DNA from: Strigamia acuminata
Taxonomy: Eukaryota > Arthropoda > Chilopoda > Geophilomorpha > Linotaeniidae
Direction of reading: 5' to 3'
Assembly (NCBI GenBank): GCA_949358305.1
Contig: OX442315.1
Location: 23,276,427 to 23,340,426, forward strand
DNA length: 64,000 nt
Under the pieces are notes generated by a model. That model saw only the letters and a program-made list of their open reading frames with translations, made no database searches and was not told the origin of the DNA. Position 1 is the stretch's first letter, and each line of letters begins with the position of its first letter. The translations under genes were made by a program, and so were the position numbers. Shown piece by piece: positions 1 to 13,777 of the stretch.

Positions 1-3000
1 AGCATGCGAAGGAAAATTGCGTAATCCAATTATAGACTTAGTAGTAGGGGCGAGTAATCATTTTATGTTTTCTTAGTGCTTTTTCTTTTCTTATATAAGA
101 TTGATGGTTGGTTGCGAGTTGGGGGCAGGAATTCGTCGTGTGAGTAATTAACGATACAAAAAGGCAGATTGAAGATTCCATTACTCGACAAGGGATTATT
201 CGATGAGAAAAATTTGTGGCGAACCAGATGTAAATTCGTGATTAAAAACTTTTTAATTGTTTTATACAACGTTCCACGTTCGTTTTTCGGTTAGGTTAAT
301 TTTTAATTATTTGATTAGGCTTAATTTTGGCGTTGGTAAGAGAGTAGCTGCAACGTGCGGTGTGTAAAGGGGATGAAGTGGGTGAAAAGTTGTGCGATCG
401 GTGTACGAAGAATTATTTTATATTTATCTGAATTTTCGTGTCATTAGCGCGGTGGGAAGGGTGAGGGAAAAGTATCTATAATTACATTAAGCAAATGGAC
501 TTTGATGTGAAGCAGCTGTATGTAAATTATGGATTTATTCAGCAGCATGCGGTTTATGTACGTTTGAAGGAAGGCGTGTCTCTTAGTGTTCCGTTTGAAA
601 TAGATCATTGGCAAAATTTTAATCATACTCTCAACCTTTTTTTGCGGGAGGTGGAGGTGGGGGAGTGGGAGGGGGAGGGGGAGGGGCAAGGTAAATTGCA
701 TATAATTGTGTGCAGTTGTTTCGAATCGTAAATGACAGTTTATTTAATTACGTATCTGTTTGGAAAAAGAAGTGATAAGAAGAGAAGTTTGTGTCATTTC
801 TAGTTTGCTACGATTATATACTTGGCAGTTGAATGTTTTCCACCCTCTTGGTTTGCAAGAAACTACGTCTCATTTCCGACCAGATTCAGGAAACGTTGAT
901 TTTGTCTCATGTGTCCCCGATGTCACAAGTAAGGGAAGCAGAAGGGGTGCTCTGACTTGGGGGTTGGCTAATCTGGCAAGTTTTCATTTGTCGTAGAATT
1001 ATTTTTTATTCTATTCAACTATCTTTTACACCCTCTCTCCTTTTATCCATTATCTTTTACTCGTTTTTTTTCCCTTTTTTTTTTCTTTTTCTTTTTTTTT
1101 CCTTTAATAAAAATCGTAATTTTTTTTGTCTTTACTGACACTACTTCTTTTAATTCTCACGAGAGTGACAAGTAGAAGGAAGGGCAACACTCGAATAAGA
1201 AAAGGAAAAGAAAAAAAATGTGTTAGCTGCAAGCATCAAATATTTCTGAATTACCTCTCGCTTCGTCTCTTCTGCCTCTTTAGCATCTCTGACTTTAATC
1301 TCCTGATACGTCGAGAGGAAGTTCTTATTTCCCCTGGTTGCGATCCGAGAGAACATTGGGAAATTAATGAAAGGAAAGAAATTAATTGCGACCCGGCCCT
1401 TGGGCTCATCGTCGCAAAGCACTACCACAACCTTCCCCTACCTCCCTGTCTTATTCCGTGACTTTTACTTCGCATGCAGTGATTAAATAAGATTTATTTT
1501 GTCAGGGATGTGTATCAGGAGGGCACAAGTTGTTGTACTCCCTTTGGGTGCTGGCGGCACAAGGATGAAAGATGTCGCACTGGAAATAAATTTGTTGTCT
1601 TTTTGGCAATGTGCGAAATGATTCCGTTCACGTGACTTTATTAATTTCGCTGCAAGTGTGAGCGAGGCAATCGAGTAGATCCGCACTGATTAGATAAGAA
1701 TGTATAGCGAATTGCGAGATCACAAGAAATCAAGTTCCTTTTTGGAATTTGCAATGGAAAGTGCTTCCCTATTGCTCTCATTTACCGGAGAGAAAGTAAT
1801 TAGAGAGATTTCGTTATGGTGAGATTTTTGCTTCTTTTGAATGCCAAAAGTCTATCCATCCAGTAAAGTGGGGGGACATGGCGTGACTGTCTTTTTTTTT
1901 TCTTTTTTTTCTTTTTTTCTTTTTGTTCCTGTTGCCGGAGCAAAGTGATAGTTATAAGGCCAACTCTTGGCACACGTTTGAAAGAGGAAGAGATCCAGTG
2001 TTAATGAGAGAGCCCTGGAATCAAGCGAGGTGTAATTGAAGCCAGGGTTCCCAGCAGGTAAGAATGGAGCACCCGCCCCGTAACGTCCGTACAGCCCCGT
2101 TTTCTTGGAGCAATTAAGATCCGTACCAGAACGGAGAAGATTGAAGCGTGTTGGCAAGGGAGAAGAAGGATGTGGGTGGTGGGAGGAAGCGAGGAGATGG
2201 AGGCAGAGACAGAGACAGATTGAAAGCATAGGCTCGGTGTATGAAGTAATAATGGGATGCAAATGAAATTATCCTCGACGCGAGCAAATGGCTAAGATCG
2301 AGAAAACTTGGGCGGAGGCGGAGGGTGGAGGCGTATTGCTTGGTCCCAAATGCAAAAGCGGGCAAATTTATAGCCCTGCTTTTGCTTTTAGGTGTCTTGT
2401 TGGCCCGTGAGTGAGACATAGGATGTCACTGGTGTTTCTCCTTGCAAGTAGCTAATGAATTTATGACGGGTACCCACAGAAAAGCAGGTGCTGTTTGCTT
2501 TTGCTTTTTTTTATTGAGTCCCCTTTTGCACGCGCGCGCACTCTGGTTGGGGTGTTAGAGGTGTCATAATTAAGAGACGGCAGAGTGGAGTTGTCTGCTT
2601 TCATGGATGGTGCAGTTAACTGAATTTAAGAAAATGGAAGGAAGTGTAGAAAGAAAAAGAGTAGCATTTCCTTCACTTTCTTTCTTTCAGACTTTTTCGG
2701 TTGTCAATTTTAATATTAAAGATGGATAAACTTTGAGTTCGGAAGTTTGAAAAATGTAAATGTTGTGGTTGTTTACTTTTTTGTTGGTGTTTTATTTAGT
2801 ATTTTTGTGCAAAAATGGCTTCTGTCGATATTTTTTACGTTTAGTATTCAGGAAACAAAGTTGAGAATTGTTGGCAATTTCTCTCTTTCCTTTTACTTTG
2901 GCACATGTTTAAAGAACTTTGTGTGATAAGGAAACAATTATTACATGAATTATCGATTTTGGTGGTGTGTTTGGTGAAAGGAAACAATTATTTTCTGATG

Positions 3001-6000
3001 GCTATTGATATACGATATTTTTTTTTTATTCTGGTCGAAAGTTAATCGACATGAATGCGATTGGAAGCTGTACATTTGAATCCATTCCATGAAAACTACT
3101 TTTCTTGTGCAGAGTGCTGTTTTTCTGTTTTGATGCTGAAATTGTATCTCGAGTCCAAATCAGTTTTGTCCATTTTCCTTTTTCCTCGTTCTCCTTATGT
3201 CTGTATATAAATAATGAATGCACTAGACAAATATAAAATTTAAACATTTCTCATGTTTTCAGATGTTACCTCATTTTTGTCTGGCTTGAAAAATTCATTT
3301 AAAGAAATAAAACTTTTTTAATATTTTAATGTTTTTTTAAAATAGAAAAAAAAAGATATACTTTAAAGAGATGGCAGATGGGTGTAGTTATTTTTTATTT
3401 ATTTATTTTTTAAATCCTTTATATTATGAAATATTTGAGTGACAAGTCCTTGGTTCTTGGGTGCATAGCCATAGGGTTCGCCGTGCAAAAGTAATATTAA
3501 TTTTGTCCTTTTGGAAGCACAACTATACCCGGAATTAGGGATAATCTTGTCCCTCGTAGCTCTTGTGTCGGCGTGTTATGTAGGGGTCTGTCCCCGTTTA
3601 CCCATATTAAATTTAACCCTAATAAACGTAAACATATTAAAATTCTCCAAATGCCAATGGCCTGTAGTATGACTTGCTTTGACTCTTTGAGGTAAAAATC
3701 GTTTTATCTCGACGTTTCTTGTCTTTATGTGTCCCCTCAGGAACTAAGTGTTATTATGAAAAGACAGGAATTTTTAAATGTTTTTTCCTTTTTTTTATTT
3801 TGTCGAGTTGATTGCGTAACAGGTTTAATTACAATTAGTTTGCATTAAGAGAGAAAATTAAAATGTCAAAAATGCTCTAAGGGGGTTTTAATATTCAAAG
3901 GCTTTTGTTTGATGAAGAAAGATTAATTGAAATTAATTGTGATTGAATTGTGTTGACATAAGTCATCAATTGGATTTAAAACAACATTCTCATGTTGCAG
4001 TGCTGTGTTTTTCGAAGCAAATGTGTGGAATTGAACGGTCATTATGTGTTGAGTGTTGAGCATCACAAAAATTACGAATTCCTAGCATTTGTGCATGAAC
4101 ATTTTTTAATGCAATGCTTGCATTCGACTGTTCCTTGCGTTTTTTTTTCAGCAACTTTCCAATTTTTTTCTTTTTTCTTTTGGAAAAATTCATTTTGCAA
4201 ATGCAGTTTGTGTTTTTGAAAAATATTATTCGTTTTTTTGCTGTTTGTTTCTGTAGGTAGGGAATTGTAGAATGAAATTTGCAGTTCAATCAAAATGTCG
4301 TTATACTGATTTTTAAAAATACGAAATTTTAAAATAAATAAGAACGTACTTTCTCTTTTTTCCTGTTTTTTTTTGTGTAAATATTTTATTACAACAAATT
4401 CTTAAATATTTCTGATTGAATTTTTTTTTAGATTTGAAAGTAATGGAATTGTTTGTGGTTCATGTAGTTAAAGCTATAAATTTAATTATTAATTGACGAA
4501 TTAGATAATCAATACTTCAAGTATCACTTTGCGTACCCTATCGTAGTAATGAGAATAAAATTGCTTTTGCCCTCATTGCAATAGCGTGAATTGATGTGAC
4601 CTAATGTCAAGGTGATTTGGATAGTAATTATAAAATGCGCAAGCTTAATTATCCTGTAAATGATCAGGTAATTGCTAATATGTGGGTTGAATAATAATAT
4701 TTTTATCTTTTTTTGTATCTGTGGTTGTTAATATTTTTTTTATACTTCTGCACCGTTCTTTCGTGAAGGGCAATTAAAAGATACTCGAAGCCCAAATGTA
4801 GTGGTCGATTTATTCTCACGTGGTTTCCCCTCTGGCCACTAAAATGGACACTGGATCAAAGTTCAGATTGCGCTTCTGAGGTTCGTACGGATAGTAAAAA
4901 TACAGTTATTATTTAATGAGTAGGAATTTCGTTACGAAATAAATCATCTGCAATCGTTTGCATAATAGATAGGGGATAAAAATTTTATTTCTCTTTTTTT
5001 CTACGTGTAATTTTATTTTAGTTTAAATATTAAAAACCGTGAAGAGTTATCTATATTATTATTTATTTATAAACAGTACTGCAGGCTTATTTTATATTGG
5101 ACGTAAAAATTTCGAGCATTTTTATAAAAGAAGAAATAGGCCTTGAGTGTTGTTTTGCGTGGGCGTTATTTGTGTCTACAAGCCTAGGGTCGGCAGCTGC
5201 AGTTGGCATCGGCGCCCAAAGGTCCGCATCCTAACATGAAAAAAGCCGGTTTTGCTTTTAGCACATATTTTCTTCGTTTCCTTTATATTATTTGCATATA
5301 CAAATTAATGTTTTTTTTGTTTGTTTGTTTGTTGTCGGTCATAAAAGTTTTTCAGTATTGTTTTCTGGTCGTGGCATGGGCAAAATTGTGGAATAAGAAG
5401 TCGGTTTGTAGTCTTGAGAAACAAAAGATTGGATTGGAAAAGGAAGGAATAGAATGAATGGAGATGTATGGAAGCTGCAAGGCACTTAAAGTTTGCCGAT
5501 GTGTGCGGATTGTAGACGGGAATTCTCTCTTGTCTTTTAAGCAAATGACCGATTAGAATTCACCGGCCACTCGTGGGTCTGTGAGCAAAAGCAATGCAAT
5601 CTAAATGCCAGAAATGTGCTTAGTCAAAGAAGTGGTGGGGGTACGGGTCTCTCGCTCTCTGTTCGTGCCTCGTCTCGCTTTAAATCGACTTCTTGTCGTC
5701 ATTCGTCATGAAAAGTATTCCTTTTTTAAAAATTGTGTTGTAGAAGGTGATTTTTTTCCCCATTTTTATTTTATTCTTGACTTTGAAGCTATTTCTTGTG
5801 TCAATATTTGCAGACATTTGCAAAAAAAAAGAGGGTGAGTGAATTGTAGAGGAAGTTGTTGTGAGGAGGTCTTCTTTAGGTGGATAGGATGGGAGTTTGA
5901 TGTAGGCAAATAAGTTAGGCAGTGATGAATTGAAGTGGTTTTATGTTTCATAAAAGCGAACACATTATCTTAGTGCTTTTTCAAGGGGAAATGGTCATCT

Positions 6001-7437
6001 TAGATGGACAGATGAGTTCTTTAGATTTTATTTTTTTCGTTCTTTAATGGCTTTTATAGATCTGTTTGAAAATTTATTTGCCTCAAATTTGAATACATTT
6101 TTTTTCTTCTTCTTTTCATATTAAGGAATTTTTTTTTTAAGAAATTAAAAAAGTTTAATGCAAGGTTTTGCTAACAGCAACCTTTACTGCAGGTGTTTTC
6201 TTTATTCTTCTTAAGTTTTATTTATTTTTTTAAATTTTTTTTTTCCATTTTGAAGAGGCGAAGGAGAATAATTTTGTAAACGGAACGATGTTGGGATTTA
6301 GTTTTAATGAAAACACGTGGCAGACATAATTTGATCCTATTTATTAAGGTGTGCTTAAGTAATGTGGCCACATTGCCATATGCTAGCTTAATGCGATTTC
6401 TTAACTTTTGTAATGTGCACATTTTTTAAAGAGTGAAGTTGAGGAGGAAAGGGAATTAACAACCACTTTATTTAATGAATCAATTTGAAATATAAGATTC
6501 AAATATATACAGATGTTTACCGATTAAAGATTGGGGTGCGTCTACAGATGTATCGATTGGAGCTGGAATTGAATTGTTGAAATAATGAGAGAATTTGATT
6601 GGCAAATTGAGAGACTTACACGGCATTGGGGGATTTGTTTGTGCTGCTGACATTTTGATAACATGTATTGCATCGTGTCATATCAAGCGAATGTCAATAA
6701 ACGTTGCTGCAAGCAGTGTATATTTTGTACTATTTATTTATATATGAGTAAGCGAAGGCAAGGCAAGTGATATGATTGATTACATTTGACATTATGTCAA
6801 TACAAGGTATGCTGTGTAAATAAGCTGTAAGTTGCTTTTCTAGATTGACCTACGAAAGGAAATGAAGGCGAAAATTAGACATATATCTGGCATGATAATT
6901 AATTTTGTTTTCTTAAAACAGAACTTGAAATGTCGTCTGGTTACAGTCATTAATAATTTATTGTAACTGGTTTAGGGTTGTTTGTGAAATCTAAGTTTTG
7001 ATGCTCAAGTGTAGAGAATTGAATAAACAAAAGCAATGAATGCAATTAGTATTTTATTTTATTATTTATTTACATCTTTATCTTGAGTCTGCTGCTTGAT
7101 TCTAGTTTGTATTTTGTCTGCTGTTTTCGCAACATTAGATATTAAAACGAAGGGATCGCACTGAAATTTATTCGCATTTCTATCCGGTTTCTGTCCGTGA
7201 ATAAATCAAAAGTCTTTCTTCTTAACTCTTGAGCAATCTGTTTGATTGATTTATAGGCTAAGTGTATCCTCTCGTCTCTTCATATTTTCTCTTTAATAGA
7301 AAGAATAAATTTTAATAATTCTTTTTTTTTTAAATGAATTTATAAAATGAATTAATTTTTTGTTTTTGGTAAACGCAAATAAATAAAGACAATTCGTTTT
7401 ATTTAATATATCTTTTCTTTGTTTTTTTTTATCTTAG
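1..7437 (+). other. Intron, first segment up to the first ratchet site
   Basis: I see no recognisable coding exon here. The sequence is AT-rich with T and G in excess on this strand. It holds a G-run cluster (about 645-686), a poly-T and T/C stretch at 1060-1105, a pyrimidine run at 1888-1924, and a less AT-rich patch at 1970-2420 with an isolated donor-like CAG|GTAAGA at 2055-2061 that has no start codon in frame upstream. The stretch at 3430-3600 is also less AT-rich, without anything I can name. None of its open frames resembles a known protein. Confidence 0.7.
645..686 (+). repeat. G-rich run, potential G-quadruplex
   Basis: GGAGGTGGAGG-type sequence passes into GGGGGA repeats, with four G runs of three or more within 659-686 separated by one to three bases. 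It is on the non-template strand, so the nascent RNA would carry it too. Confidence 0.6.
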
Positions 7438-7443
7438 GTAAGT
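7411..7443 (+). promoter_or_regulatory. Candidate recursive (ratchet) splice site 1
   Basis: A pyrimidine-rich tract (7411-7435, broken only by single G and A bases) leads to TTAG, joined with no gap to GTAAGT at 7438-7443. In fly and vertebrate long introns this fused acceptor-donor is the hallmark of a zero-nucleotide exon: the upstream exon is spliced here, regenerates a donor, and is spliced onward. The pattern and the setting, an intron of more than 39.5 kb on the transcribed strand, both fit. That it is used is inference. Confidence 0.6.
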
Positions 7444-7530
7444 ACTCCATCTCTCCTTGGGCCGTACTGGATTCCCGGCCAGAAGATAATGTACTATTGG
7501 TCTGCCCTTCCTATCCTACGTTCTGGCGAG
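7438..7530 (+). other. Candidate recursive-splicing exon (RS-exon) or cassette exon
   Basis: Immediately after the fused site lies a 93-nt segment, clearly richer in G+C than its surroundings, ending at a second donor (GCGAG|GTAGGA, 7531). It is open in two frames. Frame 1 gives 31 codons (begins VSTPSLLGPYW, ends LPILRSGE). Frame 3 is also open (begins KYSISPWAVLD). In vertebrate recursive splicing such an exon defines the site and is then removed or, if retained, is included in the mRNA. Its length is a multiple of three, so inclusion would not shift the frame, which is unlike a typical poison exon. I recognise no protein similarity. Confidence 0.35.
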
Positions 7531-10266
7531 GTAGGAAATAAAAAAAATTTGGCCTACCCCCCACTGATTGAGGACTTTTAAGTAGTAGAATATCATATCT
7601 TTTTTTTTTTAAAAAAAATGGAAAAAAAAAACATAGCGCCATCTTTTATTGGTGATAAAATGTAAAAGAAATGTCACTGGTTAGATTTTTATAAGTATGT
7701 TCGGTTATAAGCATTTTATCACTTCATAAAAAATTGTAGGGATAAAATTTTTTCTTGCTTTCATACTATTTATTTATATGTGTTTGTGTATACAGTTGGC
7801 AAAGATTACACCGTTGATCGCGAACAAGATAAACCGCAAAACTTATGTAATTGCTCATAAAAGTCAGCTGACACGTGACAAATTTGTGTTCTGCCACCTT
7901 GCACTCGGGTGTAGGCAAAGAGTTAACGTCGGTTCTTTTATGACATCGTTCAAGATGAAACGATTCTGCACTTATTCTGCAAAAATGTTGGCTCGTGTGA
8001 AAAGATTTTAGATTCTCACGGATAGTTTGTTTTATTTCCTTCTTTTTTTTTTTCTTTTTTTTTTTAAATATTTGTTTTATTTTTATCTCACTTTTTTTCT
8101 AATCAATTTTTAAAACAATCCAAAACCAGCGATACAATTTTCAGAAGCGACAAAAGGAGGGGAAAAAAATGGTTGAAGATTTACGTAGAATCGCTTACAG
8201 TCTCTGAAATTCTGATGTTTTCTTCTATTTTCCATCTTTTTTCTCTCTATCCCTTTGGGGGAGAACCTTTCCTCGCTTGATATCTTCTCTTTCTTCTATC
8301 TGGTAGTGATCAATTATAAACGACTTCATCTTTTCATCTTCCAAACTGTCCACAACATCTCTGTTTTTACCTTGGGGGCTTGCGAAGCACTGTACACGTG
8401 AAAGATTCAGGTGTAGCTGTCATGCACTTTCCAATTATTTTGCCGCTAGAAAAAAAAATAGTAAAAAAAAAAAAAAGTTTGAGGTTGAGCTTCTATACCT
8501 CTCGCTGAATAATTCTTCTGGTTTTGCCAGCATGATAAAATATTTTCTCGTCCAGACATTTGAATCTCAGTGGACTAATAAAAATAAGTTTGAAATATAA
8601 ATGAAAATGATATTGAGGTTTCAAAAAGAGATGAGATTTTTTTGGTGCTTAAAAGAGAATGGGAAAGGTTTAATGAAAAATGATACGGATAAAATTGTAA
8701 AATACCCCATATAGTTAAATGAAGTATAATAGGTGTCGTTAATATACAATTTATTGTAATTTCATATTTTTATTTCATTGTGTAATGAGACCATAATCCT
8801 CATTATATCCGCCTGCAGAGGTTTTAGACCAAATAGTCGGCTAATTAAGGAACAACACATTAAAAGTAATCGCTTTTAAATTCCCTTCTTTCAACGAGAT
8901 ATGGTTCAAACGTAATCTAATATATTTCCAAATACATTATACGGCGATGGAAGGCATTGTCTAATTAAAATACATCGTATATAATGAACGTGTAGGTTAA
9001 AGTTGAGATTTAAGATGGTTAAGTTAACAAGGCCAGTTGTTGCTTTTTACGTCTACTTTTCGTTTATTTTTCCATGGGATTAGAATTTTAATGCGAGTGT
9101 CCTGTTTGGTAATATATCATCAGTGGCCTAGAAACGGGTCTGGATTTGCATGAGAAATTTTTGCATTGCAATAATATTGATGGGGTTTGCTCTCCGCTTT
9201 TCTTTACTCACATGTCAAATCTTTTTTATTTATTTTGTTTTTTTCCAAGAAATAAATGTACGTGTTTATTTATTTTTAATTAACGCTATACATATATACG
9301 GTGCGTGTGGTTTGTGCAGAAGGGCTCACGACATTAAAATATTTTTAAAAAAATTAATTTTTATTTTTAGAATCGATTTTGTAGCTTTAGAACACTTAAA
9401 GACGCTACAGCACGGATAAAAGCTAATATAAAATCCTGTTTTCGTCTTGTTTGTAAACTGATTATTAAGCATATCAAAGGGAGATTTTTTTTAAGATTAT
9501 TTTATGTTTAGTATTTTCCAAACTTCTTCAAACTCGAGTTAACAATGTAAATCCATTTAGCATGGTTTCCCTACCCACTAGCTTATTGCCTTTTTCTTCT
9601 CATGTGGTACTAAGAGGAGTCGTATATCAGTTATGGGATAGGAGGCGATGACACGTGGCAAAACAGCGAGGAGGAGTGAAAGTGAAGGTGACGATGGCAC
9701 CAGGTACATCTATATGAGAGTATGTGTGCACAAAAATGAATCAGGCCAGTGATTGTTTCCATTATCTAGCGCGGGCGGCCATCATCGTAAAAATCAGCTC
9801 AGAAGAGCACGTGCCTACTCACACGCCTCACTGAAATGCCATCGTGATGGACGGGATGGGCCTTTTCTTCCTCCCGTGAGCAAGCCACACTGCATCGTAT
9901 ACAACACCAGTTTCGTGTGTTTTTTCTTCTTGCTTCCTCATTCTCTTTGCCCTTTTTTCGTTGACCTCATCTTGTTGTTCATTGCTTGAAAATATTACCA
10001 CCATCTTAGGTAACTCCATCTCTCGATGAGTCTATAGCTATATAAACATGCGGTGTACGGGTGAGTGTTTTTTTTTATTTGGCGGAAAAATTGATTTTGT
10101 AAGAGGTTGTTTGGAATTTATAGGTGCGGAGATCAGTGTAGTAAGAGTTGTGGAAGAGGTCTTCACTTGGGTATTGGAGGTCGGAGTGATGGAAATGAAA
10201 AGACAATGTGTCTTTTGTTTTCTAAGTAGAAAGTTTTAAGCTTTTTTTGTTATGGTTGTGGCGAAG

Positions 10267-10295
10267 TGAAAAAAATAAAAATAAAAATAAAAAAA
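10267..10295 (+). repeat. AAAAAT-type microsatellite
   Basis: Several copies of AAAAAT in a row, imperfect at the ends. Confidence 0.7.
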
Positions 10296-13200
10296 GTGGT
10301 AGTTGATTTGGTTAAAAGTTTGCGCTTAAGGCATTGGTGTATTTGTGTTTACATTTGGAGAGCTTGTATTTGTGTAGCGGCATTTTAGGTTCGGAGCACT
10401 CTGCACTAATCAATTTGTGCTTCTTAGCAGTCGTGGCAAGGAAATATTTATTTGTGTGCATCAACCGGAGAGTCGAAAAAGCCTGTGTTCATGTTGCTCA
10501 TGGAAAAGCTTCTTTGTAACATGACTTTAGAGTTTTGGTCGTACGAGACGAAGAGTGAGTTTCGGGAGGGTCTGGGTGGAATTATAAAAGCGCTCCTTGT
10601 AAACAGGATTCTACGAGAATTATATTTTTCTGTCCAATTATATGTGACAGACAAATGCTTTTAAGAGAAAAGTGACTGTATTGGAAATTCTAGGGATGTT
10701 TGGTGGACTTCGCTTTGCAGGAGTAATAAAAAGGATGGGAAAAAAGAAGAAAAAAAAATTAAATAAAAAAAAAGTATACTAGAAAAACATTTATAGGGGG
10801 AGGGTTTTACGTACAATCTTTTTCTATCTATAAGTTGATTCAAAGGTAATAAAATGGCAGCTCATTTATATTTTTTCCACCCTTTCTTCTACATTTATCA
10901 AACTGATGCTGGGAGAAAGAGTTTGATGATTTCAATACATGCTTTCACGTGTGTTCTGCATAATAGGACGAGGTGGGAGGGAGGGGAAGAAAGAATTACC
11001 AACCGAATGAAGGGTGAAAGACGGGAAAGAATGATGAAAGCAAGGGTAGGGGTGTGGGCTGATGGGAGGAATTGGTGAAGGCACATTATATCCACGGGAT
11101 GTGAAGTGTAAGCTTGTAATGGCCAAAATTCCTTGTTCGAGGTCTGAGGCAGTGGTAGTTGGCGTGCTGCTTGCTTGCTTGCTCATTCGAATTTTTCATT
11201 TTCCAGAAAACGTTATGAGCAAATAAAAAAAGACGACGGCCTAACCCACCTCCCCCTTGCCATTTTCCTTCTCCTCCTCCTCCTCCAGCGCGTTCACCCA
11301 CACGCCTCAGTGGATGCATATTAATTGCGAGGGCAGAAGCGAGCAAAGTGAGTCTCTTCATTTCCTTTATGGCTTTTGCTGCTACATGACAATTGTTGGC
11401 GATTCGATGATGGTCAATCTACTTTTATTCGTGTTTTTTTACGCGTTGATTGTTTATTTTTAGTGTTGTGGATGGGATTTTGAACAGGTTGTTGCGCAGT
11501 TTGGTTGCAGAAGATGTTTTGTTAGTTAATTGGTTAACTCGGTCGTCCATAAAAGAAGTGGCAAGGAAAAAGGTCGAACATCTGTTGTAGGCATACTCAC
11601 TCTCATTTATTTGGCTTTGCCACCAGATAGAGGGCGGTACGAAGTTTTAGTTGGTGGTTAGGGTCTTGTCCGATGTTGTAATTAGTTTAGCACGCGATAG
11701 ATGGGCACTATTTGTCGGTCTTAGCGCTTGCTTCTATCCTCTTCTGCACATGACGTTGAGAAGAGGTTGGTGTGTGCGATCAGGCAATGCCATTTCATTG
11801 CCTTACCAGCCTCTTAATTACCGTTGGATATCTCTTATATGTAGGTGAGGTGGGTTTATTTTCAATTTGACTTCGCAGTGGGTTCTAAGAGTTTGGTGGA
11901 AAATTGCAACCACTTATAATTCCATGAAAAAGGGAAATTGGTAATTGAGCTTGCTCGCATTGTCGATTCGAACAGTTTTGTTTTTTTTTCTTTCCCCTTT
12001 TTTTTAGTGGATCGTAAATTGGGCTATTATGGGGTTCTTATTGTGTTAACACTAATCCGATGATATGTGACAACACTGCTCTAATAGTGATGATAATGTG
12101 ATTGCAGTTTGTGCCAAAAACAGTAGGTTTTGCAGTTTGTTGATTGACCCAAAGTTGGTGGTGCGGTCATGGAATTGTAGTTGTTGTTTTCTATTTATTT
12201 TTTTATCGCGCAGTAAATATATTAAGTCGGAAAAATTAAGTTGTAAAGTTTGGTGGAGGAAAAAGTAGTGATGTACATACATGCAGGCCCTTAAAGAGGA
12301 TGTTGTTGTTGGTGGGGTTTATGGTAAAAGCAGATGTGACCGCGGAAAAACAAGAAAAGTCATTGAAAAATTTTGAAGATGGGTAATTTGAAAAGGGAAG
12401 AAATGTAATCTCGGTTGAGATGATGTTTTGTAAAATCCCCCTTTTTTCTGATAGAGAGAAAGTGTACACGAGACAGTAGTTTAGAACTATAAAACTGTGG
12501 CCTGACTATCTCGAAAAAGTCCATAGGAGAACATCATACAGTTGAAATCACAAGATTTTGCTAGTTCTTTGATAGTGTAAGACGAAGCGATAGTGGGTGT
12601 TAGGCGGCAAAAAAAAGTAAAAGAAAACAAAATGAGATAGAAATTGCAAGAAGTTGTTGGAGATTGTATAGCAATTTGAGATCAAAGTGACAATCCAATG
12701 TCTATCGTAAAAATGAAATTGCAACAACTTGGCAGTGGAAGTCGAGCAGTAAAATCTCTCTAAAGTCTGTATTGATTGGAGATTGTATCATGCATTAAGA
12801 AAACATTCATTTTATAACACAACGTGTCATTACCAATTTGTTGCCAGCCTCATTTACTCATTATGTAAATGAATTTCCTCCATCTATCACACAAACCAAA
12901 AGTTGGCATCTCGATTCATTGATTTTTCTTTCTTTTTTTTATTAGTTTACTTTTCTTTTCTCGTGCATTGCGAGAGATTTTATTCTTTTTTCTGAGTAAG
13001 AGTTCGTTTAACTTTTCCCACTTATCTAAACTTTTTATTTTATTTTTATTTTTTTAAATCAACTGGCTCGGGACCAAATAAGAACACACCACCCACTTTT
13101 CACCCACTATGTAGTGTATGTATGAAGAGTGCTGATTTGAGCAGTACGTGATCTGGTTGCAACGAACATTGTAAACATGTCAACTTGTACCCCTTTAGAC

Positions 13201-13777
13201 TTCCTTTAAGTAGATGCTCGGAAAGCTCATTTCGTTGTTGGCTGGGCTTTGATCTTATAAAAAAAAGAGAATTAGATTAGTGTAAAAAGACAGGAGATAT
13301 AAGTTTGGGGAAATTTTAAAACGTGGATAAATCAAAATGACGTGCACGTGTTTGCACAAGGTAATTGAAATTTGATTAATTGATAGTTTAACACGATGTT
13401 TAAGAAGTGCTTTAAGAATTTATTGGCCAATTATTTTGAAATTATTGGAGACTCTTGGTCGTTGAATATGAGATAAGATTTGAGCGGTTCTCCAGCCTCC
13501 CGCCAACATTAATTTTCATATTGAGCATTGTGTTGGATAAAGTAATTTCATTAGGAGTTTGTATTCCTTTGCCCACGCACAAACACAAGATCACGTTTCC
13601 TTTTGAGTCGCTTTGGTGTTAGTGTGGCGCCAACATAATTGCCACCCATTGAAGCCTCGGGAGGCGCTGTTTAGACAGGAAGACCCGAGCACCGAGCTAA
13701 GGGGCTGGCGGCAAAGGGCCGTCCTCGGTCTGGTTGGGCTCAAGTGTTCCGGTTCTCATTCCAAAATTGTGTAGAGA

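Noticed and set aside
2055-2061. Donor-like CAG|GTAAGA
   Set aside because: No pyrimidine tract before it (so not a ratchet site), and the upstream frame has a stop close by with no start codon.
4240-4260. T-rich tract with CTGTAG|GTAGGG as a third ratchet site
   Set aside because: The acceptor side is good but the donor GTAGGG is poor compared with the two GTAAGT sites.
10005-10016. ATCTTAG|GTAACT, resembling the 7438 site
   Set aside because: No pyrimidine tract upstream and the donor is weak.
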